In this document: positions 43,220-52,800 of the stretch, one piece after another
Numbering within the stretch: the stretch's first letter is position 1
How the letters are laid out: each line of letters begins with the position of its first letter
DNA from: Simplicispira psychrophila DSM 11588
GTDB taxonomy: Bacteria; Pseudomonadota; Gammaproteobacteria; Burkholderiales; Burkholderiaceae_C
Direction of reading: 5' to 3'
NCBI RefSeq assembly: GCF_000688255.1
Contig: NZ_JHYS01000001.1
Coordinates: forward strand, 186,001 to 250,000
DNA: 64,000 nt
The notes under the pieces: generated by a model
The model's input: the letters and a program-made list of their open reading frames with translations, nothing else
The model's database searches: none
Told to the model about the DNA's origin: nothing
Made by a program: the position numbers and the translations under genes

Positions 43220-45675
43220 CCACAGGTTCCCAAATGCCCGCACTGGGTGCAATAGTCGCAACCGTCCTTGCGGATCATGGCGTGGGCGCCGCATTCAGGG
43301 CATTTTTTACCGGCCATGACGGGTGGGGTCGAGGCTGCACTTTGCTGTTCCCTCTCCTCTTGCGCGTGCACCGCACCGGCCAACGCGCTGGGTGCGCGCA
43401 GCTTGGCGCGCCGCTCCAAGATGTACTGAATGGCGTAGGCCACTGCGGCCACTTCGGACTCGTGCCACATCGGCACCTGCGTGCCGTCGGCCTTTTGGTG
43501 TTTCCCCAGTCGCACCGGGCCGCGGTCCCAGGCGACCTTGCGCATATCGCTCAAGGCCCGCGCCAAGAAGCCACCGCGTGCCGCCAGCGACAGCAAACGC
43601 ATGCTCGATGTCATCCACTGCTGCGATTCGCTGCTCTGTCCCACCGGCATGAAAAACTCGATGGCGCGGTCCACCGTGCCGCTGCCATCGGCATTGGGCA
43701 CGGGCAGGAAGGAGACCACCAGGTACAGGCGTTTTTTGCCCTCCTGCGTCCAGTATTCGACCTTTTCTGCTACCGCCGACAGCGCGCCCTTGGGGCGGCT
43801 TTCAATCACGGTGCGCATGGGATCGACCAGAGGCGGTGGTGCGAGCGCAGCCTCAGACGCGGTCTCGGGGGCGGCATGCACCTCCAGCACCGAGCCCAAA
43901 ATGCTGTTGGGACGATAGGTCGCCAAGCCCTTGAGACGCGCGCGCCAAGCCTGCAGATACAAGCTCTTGAAGTCATCGTAGGGGTAATCGGCCGGAATGT
44001 TCACCGTCTTGGAAATGGCCGTATCGACGAACGGCTGCACCGCTTCCATCATGGCAATGTGGCCGTCGGCGCTCATCTCCAGCGCCGAAACAAAGTAGTC
44101 CGGCAGCTGGTTCACGTCGCCGCCCAGTTCACGGTACAGGCGCCAGGCGTGGTCTTCGACCGCGTACTCCGCCGTGCTGCCATCGGCCTCGCGCTTTTTG
44201 CGCTTGTACATCCACGAAAACGGCGGCTCGATGCCGTTGGAGGCGTTGTCGGCAAAGGCCAGGCTGACGGTGCCGGTGGGCGCAATCGACAGCAGGTGGC
44301 TGTTGCGGATGCCGTACTGGCGGATGTCTTTTTGCAGTGCTGCCGGCAGGCGGCTGGCAAAGGTGCCGCTGGCCAGATAGCCGTCGGCGTCGAACTTGGG
44401 GAACGCACCTTTCTCGCGCGCCAGCGCCACCGACGCGGTGTAGGCCGCATCGCGCATCCGCTCGGCAATGCGCGCCGCCATGGCGCGGCCTTCGTCGGTG
44501 TCGTAGCGCAGGCGCAGCATGGCCAGCGTGTTGCCCATGCCGGTAAAGCCGACACCAATCCGGCGCTTGGCGTGCGCCTCTTCGCGCTGCTGCGGCAGGG
44601 GCCAGAAGGTCACGTCGAGCACATTGTCCAGCGCACGCACTTGCAACGCGACCGAGTTTTCAAACGCCACAAAGTCAAATTCCGGCGTGCCGGAAAAGCC
44701 AAACGGATGGCGCACAAAGCGCGTCAAGATGACCGGGCCGAGGTCGCAACAACCATAAGAAGGCAAGGGCTGCTCGCCACAGGGATTCGTCGCTGCGATC
44801 GTCTCGCAGTAGTGCAGGTTGTTATCCGTGTTGATGTGATCCAGAAACAAAATCCCCGGCTCAGCAAAGTCGTAGGCGGATTGCATGATGGTGTCCCACA
44901 GCTCTTGCGCCTGCACTGTTTGGTAGACCCACTGGCCGTCGGCGCGCTGGTAGGCGCCTTGATCACGCAAGGGGATGCCGGGGGCAGCCTGGTGCACCAA
45001 CTCCCACGGCAGGTCGTCTTGCACGGCATGGATGAAGGCATCGGACACGCCCACCGAGACGTTGAAATTGTTCCAGCGCCCCGGCGTGCGCTTGGCGGTA
45101 ATGAAGTCCAGCACATCGGGGTGGTCAATGCGCAGCACGCCCATTTGCGCGCCACGGCGGGCCCCAGCGCTCTCGACGGTCGAGCAGGATTGGTCGAATA
45201 CGTTGATGTAGCTGCACGGGCCTGAGGCCATCGAGTGCGTACCTTTGACCTCGGCGCCGCGCGGGCGGATGCGCGAGAAGTCATAACCGACGCCGCCACC
45301 GCGCCGCATGGTTTCAGCCGCTTCGCGCAGCGCTTCGTAGATTCCGGGGTAACCGCCTTCGTCCATGCCCTGGATGCAGTCGCCCACCGGCTGCACGAAG
45401 CAGTTGATCAGCGTCGCCTGGATGTCGGTACCCGCCGCGCTCATGATGCGGCCCGCGCCAATCGCGCCGGCATGCAGGTTGGCCAAGAACAGCGCTTCGT
45501 ACTTGGCGCGCTGCTTTTCTGGCTCGGCGGAGGCCAGCGATCGAGCCACGCGGGCAAACAGATCGTCGATGCCGGTCTCGCCCGGCTTCAGATACTTTTC
45601 ATGCAGCACATCCAGGCTGATGGGTTGAATGGCCGCTGCCGCGCCGGTCGCGGCGGCTGATTTTTTGTGTGACAT
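43216..45675 (-). CDS. nrdJ: Adenosylcobalamin-dependent (class II) ribonucleotide reductase
   Basis: 819 residues from the ATG at 45675 (an in-frame ATG 27 codons upstream seems too early). Reduces ribonucleotides without oxygen or a separate radical subunit, using coenzyme B12. Key parts are the first redox Cys in NCFVQPVGDC, the active-site NPCGEQPLPSYGCCDLG with Cys and Glu, SAYDFAEPGILFLD, the APTGTVSLAFADNASNG block, and a C-terminal Cys cluster, KKCPECGAHAMIRKDGCDYC and TQCGHLGTCG. It is upstream of nnrS by a 4-bp overlap and lies in the nitrate block, fitting DNA synthesis in anaerobiosis. No cobalamin riboswitch is seen in the 252-bp upstream gap. Confidence 0.95.
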   Translation of the reverse strand: MSHKKSAAATGAAAAIQPISLDVLHEKYLKPGETGIDDLFARVARSLASAEPEKQRAKYEALFLANLHAGAIGAGRIMSAAGTDIQATLINCFVQPVGDCIQGMDEGGYPGIYEALREAAETMRRGGGVGYDFSRIRPRGAEVKGTHSMASGPCSYINVFDQSCSTVESAGARRGAQMGVLRIDHPDVLDFITAKRTPGRWNNFNVSVGVSDAFIHAVQDDLPWELVHQAAPGIPLRDQGAYQRADGQWVYQTVQAQELWDTIMQSAYDFAEPGILFLDHINTDNNLHYCETIAATNPCGEQPLPSYGCCDLGPVILTRFVRHPFGFSGTPEFDFVAFENSVALQVRALDNVLDVTFWPLPQQREEAHAKRRIGVGFTGMGNTLAMLRLRYDTDEGRAMAARIAERMRDAAYTASVALAREKGAFPKFDADGYLASGTFASRLPAALQKDIRQYGIRNSHLLSIAPTGTVSLAFADNASNGIEPPFSWMYKRKKREADGSTAEYAVEDHAWRLYRELGGDVNQLPDYFVSALEMSADGHIAMMEAVQPFVDTAISKTVNIPADYPYDDFKSLYLQAWRARLKGLATYRPNSILGSVLEVHAAPETASEAALAPPPLVDPMRTVIESRPKGALSAVAEKVEYWTQEGKKRLYLVVSFLPVPNADGSGTVDRAIEFFMPVGQSSESQQWMTSSMRLLSLAARGGFLARALSDMRKVAWDRGPVRLGKHQKADGTQVPMWHESEVAAVAYAIQYILERRAKLRAPSALAGAVHAQEEREQQSAASTPPVMAGKKCPECGAHAMIRKDGCDYCTQCGHLGTCG

Positions 45676-45792
45676 GGGATTGGGTATCGTTCGATGGCTG
45701 CGCAGCCGGTAGGGCTGCGCCAAAGTGCGCAATAGTGCCTGATTAGGCAAGGGCACAAATCATATGGGTGCACTCACATGAGTACTTGCCGC

Positions 45793-45808
45793 AGCTATTT
45801 TAATAGCT
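45793..45808. repeat. Short palindrome next to dispersed repeat R7
   Basis: AGCTATTTTAATAGCT is a perfect 16-bp palindrome equal to the first module of the dispersed repeat. It sits 20 bp from the full copy R7, like a truncated second copy in the opposite direction. Confidence 0.55.
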
Positions 45809-45828
45809 AAAACCATGCACAATATGCA

Positions 45829-45887
45829 TCAAATAGCCTTCAAACCCTTTATACACAAGCGCTTATAGCTAGCATTTTTATTTTTAC
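45829..45887 (-). repeat. Dispersed repeat copy R7
   Basis: Minus-strand copy: a degenerate AAAAATGCTAGC palindrome, then TATAAGCGCTTGTGTATAAA, then GGGTTTGAAGGCTATTTGA. It lies in the 252-bp gap between the parvulin gene and nrdJ. Apart from this copy and the adjacent palindrome the gap shows no gene. Confidence 0.75.
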
Positions 45888-45927
45888 AAACCCTGCATAG
45901 CGCTTGCAAACACCCAACAACAACGGC

Positions 45928-46806
45928 TCACTGCACCAAGGGCGAGTCCGCAGCGTCCAGGACGATGTGCTCCAGTGCGGCTTCGCCGGCCAGCAGGCTC
46001 ATGTACTGGTGCAGGGCGCGAGCGCGTGACTGCATGGCCAACAGGCGCGCAATGCGCTCATGCACTTCGGCATACGCCGGCTGGGTACCGGCGCGGCGCT
46101 CCAGCACTTCGATGATGTGAAAACCGAAGCGGCTGTGCACCAGCATCGGGTGGATGCCCACACTGTTTTTCTGGCCCTGGTGGTGCGACTGGTGAAACAA
46201 CTCCTTGGCCAGTTCAGGGGCACAGTCATCCGGGCCGAGCCAGCCCAGATCGCCGCCCTGCGTGCTGCTGGGACAGTTCGACAGCTCGGTCGCCCGTTGG
46301 GCAAAGCGCCCGGACGGCGTGTCCTTGTGCGTCAGCTCCAGCAGCGCTTTTTCTGCGTGCACGGCCAGCGCTTGCACATTGACGCCGGGCGTCACGGCAA
46401 ACAGGATGTGGCGCATGTGCAGCGCCTGACCGACAATGAACTGTGAAGCATGTGCCTGGTGGTAGCGCTGACACTCGTCCTCCTGCGGCTGGGGACTGTG
46501 CACCTCGGCATCGATCATGGCCTCCAGCACCTGGCGCGCAGAGTCATCCAGTTCAGGTGCCAGCACGGTGTCGTGGGGCGCCAGCAGGCCCTGCGCTACA
46601 GCGTGTTGGCGCAGCAGTTCGGCGTAGGCGCGCTCGCGCAGTTCGTCCTCGGGCGGGCGCTGCCCGGGCGGGTGCAGCGCCACACCGTTGATGGTGGCTG
46701 TGGGCTGGCTCTGCACGCTGGCAACGGACTCGGCCGCGCTGGCACAGCCACATCCCCCCGCGGCACCACCGCCGCAGCCGGAAGAAGTCAGGGACGGATT
46801 CATCAC
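45928..46806 (-). CDS. Parvulin-type peptidyl-prolyl isomerase of the nar operon
   Basis: 292 residues. The N-terminus is unusual, with Cys/Gly clusters (GCGGGAAGGCGCASAAES, residues 10-27). A helical region follows, then a PpiC rotamase domain from about residue 130 to 240 (ALHMRHILFAVTPGVN, GGDLGWLGPDDC, RFGFHIIEVLERR). There is no clear export signal, so it is probably cytoplasmic, where the NarGH subunits are matured. Its start overlaps the narI stop by 4 bp. An association of such isomerases with narGHJI is known in beta- and gamma-proteobacteria; a role in nitrate reductase folding is inferred. Confidence 0.88.
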   Translation of the reverse strand: MMNPSLTSSGCGGGAAGGCGCASAAESVASVQSQPTATINGVALHPPGQRPPEDELRERAYAELLRQHAVAQGLLAPHDTVLAPELDDSARQVLEAMIDAEVHSPQPQEDECQRYHQAHASQFIVGQALHMRHILFAVTPGVNVQALAVHAEKALLELTHKDTPSGRFAQRATELSNCPSSTQGGDLGWLGPDDCAPELAKELFHQSHHQGQKNSVGIHPMLVHSRFGFHIIEVLERRAGTQPAYAEVHERIARLLAMQSRARALHQYMSLLAGEAALEHIVLDAADSPLVQ

Positions 46807-47582
46807 ATTTTTCCTTTCGACACAGCAGCGGCATGGGCGGGATGGCTAGCCTGTACCGGCTGCGGTGCAGGCGACGAGCGCGTGGTGACACCCACATCCA
46901 GGCGGCGGCTGCGCACCACTTGGTAGGGGCGAAACAAGTAGCCGACCGAGGCAAAGCCGCTCCACACATGTACCAGCCGGCTGAACGGGAACAGTAAAAA
47001 GATGGTCATACCGAACACAATGTGCAGCAGATAAGGCCAGGGCAGACCGGCCAGCACCTCGGCGTCCACCGTGCGCAGCGTCAGGATGCGCTGTGCCCAG
47101 TCGGCCAGGGTCAGCATCACGCTGCCGTCCGAGTGCGCCCAGGAAAACGGCAGCGTGATCAGACCCACCACCAGCTGCACCCAGAGAATCCACAAGATGG
47201 CCAGATCGGTCTTGTGGCTGGTGTAGCGGATACGTTCGTCAAACATGCGGCGGTAGATCAGCATCGACAGGCCGATAAAGCACAGCACGCCAAAAGTGCC
47301 ACCCGAATAGATGGCGATCTTCTGCTTGACCGAGGCTTCCAGAAAGTGCGCATAAAAGGCGTGCGGCGCCAGCAGACCGATCAGGTGACCAAAGAACAGG
47401 AACAGGATGCCGACGTGGAACAGATTGCTGCCCCAGCGCAACAGGCCGGTGCGCAGCAGCTGCGACGAATCACTTTTCCAGGTGTATTGGTCGCGGTCGA
47501 AGCGCAACAGGCTGCCGAGCAGAAACACCGTCAGACAGATGTAGGGATAAACACCAAAGAGGAAACCATGCAGGGAAGTCAT
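46803..47582 (-). CDS. narI: Respiratory nitrate reductase gamma subunit (cytochrome b)
   Basis: 259 residues, five membrane helices. It takes electrons from quinol and passes them through two b hemes to NarH. Heme-ligand His pairs are visible in LFHVGILFLFFGHLIGLL and LHIVFGMTIFLLFPFSRLVHVW. It is about 30 residues longer than E. coli NarI because of a hydrophilic C-terminal tail. Overlaps narJ and the parvulin gene by 4 bp each. Confidence 0.96.
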   Translation of the reverse strand: MTSLHGFLFGVYPYICLTVFLLGSLLRFDRDQYTWKSDSSQLLRTGLLRWGSNLFHVGILFLFFGHLIGLLAPHAFYAHFLEASVKQKIAIYSGGTFGVLCFIGLSMLIYRRMFDERIRYTSHKTDLAILWILWVQLVVGLITLPFSWAHSDGSVMLTLADWAQRILTLRTVDAEVLAGLPWPYLLHIVFGMTIFLLFPFSRLVHVWSGFASVGYLFRPYQVVRSRRLDVGVTTRSSPAPQPVQASHPAHAAAVSKGKM

Positions 47583-48286
47583 TGCGGTGCTCCTGAGGAA
47601 GGATGTGCCGGGCGCGCAGCTTTGGGCACGATATGGATGGGTTGTGGCTGGCCGGGCCGCGCCTGTCCCTGGGACGAGCAGCCGTCAAACACCACCGGCT
47701 CCTGCCAGATAGCATCGATGGGCTCTTCGGCTGCCACCTCGACCGGTGAGGCTTTTTCGCCGGCCAGTTCCAGCAAGGCACCCAGCACGACGGCATAGGC
47801 GCTTTGGCGCTTTTGCAGGGCAGCAAAAATGGCGTTAAAGATATGCGCCATCTCACCCAGGAACTCGCGTGCCTGGCGCGGCGCCAGGGTGGAGGCGAAC
47901 TCCAGCACCACTGGCAAAAAATCGGGCAACTCGCCTTCACCCAAAAACAGGCCGGCCTGCTCATAGGTTTTGGTCAGGTCGATCATGGCAGGGCCCCGGT
48001 CGCGCGAGTCGCCATGCACATGCTCGAACAGGTGCAACGAGGTGGAGCGGCCCCGGTCGAACATTTCGACATAGTCGGCCTCAACCTCCAGCACGGGCTT
48101 GCGGGCCAGCGTGTCGATGAAGGCGCTCAACTCCGCCAGACGTTCTGCGGGCAGCGCCTGCTCGTCTTGCAGCGCGGTGCGCAGGTCTGGCCAATGGGCA
48201 CGCAGCGGGGCATCGGGATAACCCAGCAGCAGTGCCAGCACGCGCAGGCTTTTGCTGGCAGGGGGAATGTGATTAAACAGTGCCAT
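47579..48286 (-). CDS. narJ: Nitrate reductase molybdenum cofactor assembly chaperone
   Basis: 235 residues, all-helical TorD/NarJ family. Marks include LLGYPDAPLRAHWPDLR near the N-terminus and EADYVEMFDRGRSTSLHLFEHVHGDSRDRG. It binds apo-NarG for cofactor insertion and is not part of the final enzyme. The C-terminal tail is low-complexity Pro/Ala-rich. Starts 3 bp after narH ends. Confidence 0.95.
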   Translation of the reverse strand: MALFNHIPPASKSLRVLALLLGYPDAPLRAHWPDLRTALQDEQALPAERLAELSAFIDTLARKPVLEVEADYVEMFDRGRSTSLHLFEHVHGDSRDRGPAMIDLTKTYEQAGLFLGEGELPDFLPVVLEFASTLAPRQAREFLGEMAHIFNAIFAALQKRQSAYAVVLGALLELAGEKASPVEVAAEEPIDAIWQEPVVFDGCSSQGQARPGQPQPIHIVPKAARPAHPSSGAPQ

Positions 48287-48289
48287 GAC

Positions 48290-49822
48290 TCAGACCTCCA
48301 TCTTGATCGGGATGGTGCGTTTTTTGCTGCCCCCAAACAGGCTGACTTCGCTACTGCCTTCAGAGCAGCCGTTGCCGAACGTGAAGCCGCAGCCACCGCG
48401 CACGTCAAAGGCGTTCTCGGCGTATTCGCGGTGCGTTGACGGGATGACGAAGCGGTCTTCGTAGTTGGCAATCGCCATGGTGTGGTACATGTCCTCGACC
48501 TGCGCCACCGTGAGGCCCGCCTGCGCCAGCACCGCCAGGTTCTGCTCATGGTCCACATGCTTGCTGCGCTGGTAGGCACGCATCGCCAACATGCGTTGCA
48601 GGGCGCGCATCACGGGGGCGGTGTCGCCCGCGGTCAACAGGTTGGCCAGGTACTGCACCGGAATGCGCATCTGCGAGATGTCGGGTATCTCACCGTTGAC
48701 GCCGATTTTGCCGGCGTTGGCCGCCGAGGTGATGGGCGAGAGCGGCGGCACGTACCAGACCATCGGCAGCGTGCGGTACTCGGGGTGCAGCGGCAGCGCC
48801 ACTTTCCAATCCACCGCCATCTTGTAGACCGGGCTGCGGCGGGCACCTTCCAGCCAGGCTTCGGGAATGCCGTCCTTGCGCGCCTGCTCAATCACGGCTG
48901 GGTCGTGCGGATTCAGGAAGATGTCGAGTTGCGCTTGGTATAGGTCCTTGTCGTCCGGCACGCTGGCCGCTTCCTGGATGCGATCGGCGTCATACAGCAC
49001 CACACCCAGGTAGCGGATGCGGCCGACACAGGTCTCAGAACACACGGTCGGCTGGCCAGCCTCGATGCGCGGGTAGCAGAAGGTGCACTTCTCGGCCTTG
49101 CCGCTCTTCCAGTTGTAATAAATCTTCTTGTAGGGGCAGCCCGAGACGCACATGCGCCAGCCACGGCACTTGTCCTGGTCGATCAGCACGATGCCGTCTT
49201 CCTCGCGCTTGTAGATCGAGCCGGACGGGCAGGACGCCACACAGCTGGGGTTCAGGCAGTGCTCGCACAGGCGCGGCAGGTACATCATGAAGGTGTTCTC
49301 GAACTGGCCCACCATGTCTTTTTGCACCTGCTCAAAGTTGTCCAGGTTGGCATCCTTACTGCGCTTGGAGAACTCGCCGCCGAGAATTTCTTCCCAGTTC
49401 GGCCCCCACACGATTTTTTCCATCCGCTTACCGGTGATCAGACTGCGCGGCTGCGCCGTGGGAGCGGCGTGCATCTCGGGCGCCGATTGCAGGTGGTCGT
49501 AGTCGAAAGTGAAGGGCTCGTAGTAGTCGTCGATCTGCGGCATGTTCGGGTTGGCGAACAGGCGCATCAGCATCTTCCACTTGCCACCCTGGCGTGGCTC
49601 GATCGAGCCATCGGGATGGCGCACCCAGCCACCATTCCACTTGTCCTGGTTTTCCCATTCCTTGGGGTAGCCGATGCCGGGTTTAGTCTCGACGTTGTTG
49701 AACCAGGCGTATTCCATGCCTGGGCGGCTGGTCCAGACGTTTTTGCAGGTGACCGAACAGGTGTGGCAGCCAATGCACTTGTCCAGGTTCAGCACCATGC
49801 CGATTTGTGCGCGAATTCTCAT
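48290..49822 (-). CDS. narH: Respiratory nitrate reductase beta subunit (Fe-S)
   Basis: 510 residues. Four Cys clusters bind three [4Fe-4S] and one [3Fe-4S] centre: C16IGCHTCSVTC26, CEHCLNPSCVASCP, CRGWRMCVSGCP (Trp in place of a Cys marks the [3Fe-4S] site) and CTFCYPRIEAGQPTVCSETC. It carries electrons from NarI to NarG on the cytoplasmic face. Overlaps narG by 4 bp. Confidence 0.97.
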   Translation of the reverse strand: MRIRAQIGMVLNLDKCIGCHTCSVTCKNVWTSRPGMEYAWFNNVETKPGIGYPKEWENQDKWNGGWVRHPDGSIEPRQGGKWKMLMRLFANPNMPQIDDYYEPFTFDYDHLQSAPEMHAAPTAQPRSLITGKRMEKIVWGPNWEEILGGEFSKRSKDANLDNFEQVQKDMVGQFENTFMMYLPRLCEHCLNPSCVASCPSGSIYKREEDGIVLIDQDKCRGWRMCVSGCPYKKIYYNWKSGKAEKCTFCYPRIEAGQPTVCSETCVGRIRYLGVVLYDADRIQEAASVPDDKDLYQAQLDIFLNPHDPAVIEQARKDGIPEAWLEGARRSPVYKMAVDWKVALPLHPEYRTLPMVWYVPPLSPITSAANAGKIGVNGEIPDISQMRIPVQYLANLLTAGDTAPVMRALQRMLAMRAYQRSKHVDHEQNLAVLAQAGLTVAQVEDMYHTMAIANYEDRFVIPSTHREYAENAFDVRGGCGFTFGNGCSEGSSEVSLFGGSKKRTIPIKMEV

Positions 49823-52800
49823 GCCGATTCTCCCTGTTGTTGCACCACGAAGGCGCGGTCATCGCCGCGTGGCGTGTCCAGCCAATCCACTTTGTCCATC
49901 TTGCGCACGACAACGAATTCGTCGCGGTTGGTGCCAATGGTTCCGTAGTAGTTGAAGCCGTAGGACAGCTGGGCGTAGCCGCCGATCATGTGCGTCGGTT
50001 TCAGCACCACGCGCGTCACCGAATTGTGGATACCACCGCGGTGCCCGGTGATCTCCGAGCCGGGCGTGTTGACGATTTTTTCTTGGGCGTGGTACATGAT
50101 CACCATGCCGGGTTTTACCCGCTGGCTGACCACCGCGCGTGCCGTGAGCGCGCCGTTGACGTTGTAGGCCTCCACCCAGTCGTTGTCCTCCACCCCAATC
50201 ACCTTGGCATCGTCTTCACTCAGCCAGATGATCGGTCCGCCCCGACTCAGCGTGAGCATGAGCAGGTTGTCGGTGTAGGTCGAGTGGATGCCCCACTTCT
50301 GGTGTGGCGTGATGAAGTTCAGCAGAATTTCGGCATTGCCATTGCTGCGGATGCCGTGCACGCCCGCCGTGGCCTTCAGGTTCACCGGTGGCCGGTAGCT
50401 GGCCAAGCCCTCGCCAAACGCCAGCATCCACGGATGGTCTTGGTAGAACTGCTGGCGTCCGGTCAGCGTGCGCCACGGGATGTATTCGTGCACATTGGTG
50501 TAGCCGGCGTTGTACGACACCGTCTCCGACTCAATACCGCTCCAGGTGGGCGAGCTGATGATCTTGCGCGGCTGCGCCTGGATGTCGCGAAAGCGAATCT
50601 TCTCGTCTTCGCGGTGCAGCGCCAGGTGCGTGTGGTCGCGCCCGGTCTGCTTGCCCAGCGCCTCCCACGCCTTCACCGCCACATGGCCGTTGGTCTCCGG
50701 GGCCAGCTGCAACACCATTTCGCAAGCGTCAATGTCGCTCAAGATGCGCGGCATCCCCAGCGTCACGCCGGGCTCGGTCACCAAGCCGCTGAGCTGGCCC
50801 AGCTGCTTGACCTCGGTTTCGGTATTCCACGCAATGCCCTTGCCGCCATTGCCGATCTTGTTCAGCAGCGGGCCCACGGCCGTAAAGCGCTTGTAGACGT
50901 TCGGGTAGTCGCGCTCGACCACCTGTATCTGCGGTGCGGTCTTGCCAGGGATCAGCTCGCACTCGCCGCGCTTCCAATCCTTCACGTCAAACGGCTGCGC
51001 CAGCTCGCCGGGCGAGTCGTGCTGCATAGGCGTGAGCACCATTTCTTTTTCGACGCCCAGATGCCCTTCGCACAGTTCGCTGAAGCGTTTGGCAAAGCCC
51101 TTGTAGATTTCCCAGTCGCTTTTGGACTGCCACACCGGGTCCACGGCCGTGGACAGCGGGTGGATAAAGGGGTGCATGTCACTGGTGTTGAGGTCGTTTT
51201 TCTCGTACCAAGTGGCGGTCGGCAGCACGATGTCCGAATACAGACAGGTGGTGCTCATGCGAAAGTCCAGCGTGACCAGCAAATCGAGCTTGCCCTCGGG
51301 CGCCTGTGCGTGCCAGACCACTTCTTCCGGCTTGGCCTCGTCCCTGCCCAGGTCCTTGCCCTGCACACCGTGCGTAGTGCCTAGCAGGTGCTTGAGGAAA
51401 TACTCATGCCCCTTGCCCGACGAGCCAATGATGTTGGAGCGCCAGACAAACATGTTGCGCGGCCAGTTGTCGGGATGATCGGGGTCTTCACAGCTCATCT
51501 TCAGTGAGCCGTTTTTCAGCGCCTGCACCACATAGTCCTTGGGGTCCATGCCAGCGGCCTGCGCGTCTTTCACCACCTGCATCGGGTGCGTCTGCAACTG
51601 CGGTGCCGACGGCAGCCAGCCCATGCGCTCAGCGCGCACGTTGTAGTCGATCATGCTGCCGCCATACAGCTTCTTGTCGGCCAGCGGCGACAGCACTTCG
51701 TCCACGCCGATTTTTTCGTAGCGCCACTGGTTAGTGTGGGCGTAGAAGAAGCTGGTGCTGTTCATCTGGCGCGGTGGGCGAATCCAGTCCAGCGCAAACG
51801 CCAGCGGCGTCCAGCCGGTCTGCGGGCGCAGCTTTTCTTGGCCGACGTAATGCGCCCAGCCGCCGCCGCTCTTGCCAATGCAGCCGCACATCATCAGCAT
51901 GTTGATGACGCTGCGGTAGTTCATGTCACTGTGGTACCAGTGGTTCATGCCAGCGCCGATGATGACCATCGAGCGGCCCTGGGTCTTGTGCGCGTTGTCG
52001 GCAAACTGGCGCGCCACGGCAATGATTTGCTCGCGCGGCACGCCGGTGATCTGCTCCTGCCAAGCGGGCGTGTAGGGCGTGTTGTGGTCAAAGTCGGCCG
52101 CTGCCAGCTCGCCCGGCAGGCCGCGCGCAATACCGTACTGCGCCACCTGCAGGTCAAACACGGTGGCGACCAGCACCTCGCCGCTGCCCACGGCAAGGCG
52201 CTGCACCGGCACGGTGCGCACCAGCACATCGCTTTGCTCGTTGTTGGGGAAATGCGCGTGGTGGATGCCGCCGAAATACGGAAAACCCACCTGCGCGTGG
52301 TCGGTAGCGGCGTTTTCCACCCCGCCTTCGCCCTCCATCACCGACAGCTTGAGCGACACGTCATTGCCATCGCGTGCTTCCTTGGCTTCCAGGTTCCACT
52401 GGCCCATGTCAGCGCGGCCGTCCGGGCCCCAGCGGAAGCCAATCGCACCCTGCGGCACCACCACCTGGCCACTGGCATCCAAAGCGACGGTTTTCCAGTC
52501 CGGGTTGTTGTCCTGTCCCATCTGGTCGGCAAAGTCGCTGGCGCGCACGTAGCGGTCGGGCACCAAGCAGGTGCTGCCGTTTTCCAGGGTGTGCTGTTTC
52601 AGCATCACCAGCATCGGCAAGTCGGTATAGCGGCGCGCGTAGTCATCAAAATAAGCCGAGCGCGGCTGGCCGTTGCCACCAAAGTAGAAGTCTTTCAGGA
52701 TGACGTGGCCCATGGCCATGGCAACGGCGGCATCGGTACCCTGTTTGGGGTGCAACCACAGGTCGGACAGCTTGGCAACCTCGGAATAGTCGGGGGTGAT

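Noticed and set aside
43234-45225. Long plus-strand open frame opposite nrdJ (about 663 codons).
   Set aside because: Shadow of nrdJ; no motif, no ribosome binding site, and nrdJ has all catalytic motifs.
45749-45832. Two NrdR-box-like sequences (GCACAAATCATATG and GCACAATATGCATC) about 64 bp apart upstream of nrdJ.
   Set aside because: Each matches only half of the NrdR consensus, and one partly overlaps repeat-related DNA; not enough to call.
45676-45927. Cobalamin riboswitch upstream of the B12-dependent reductase.
   Set aside because: No conserved B12-box sequence; the spacer is mostly dispersed repeat.
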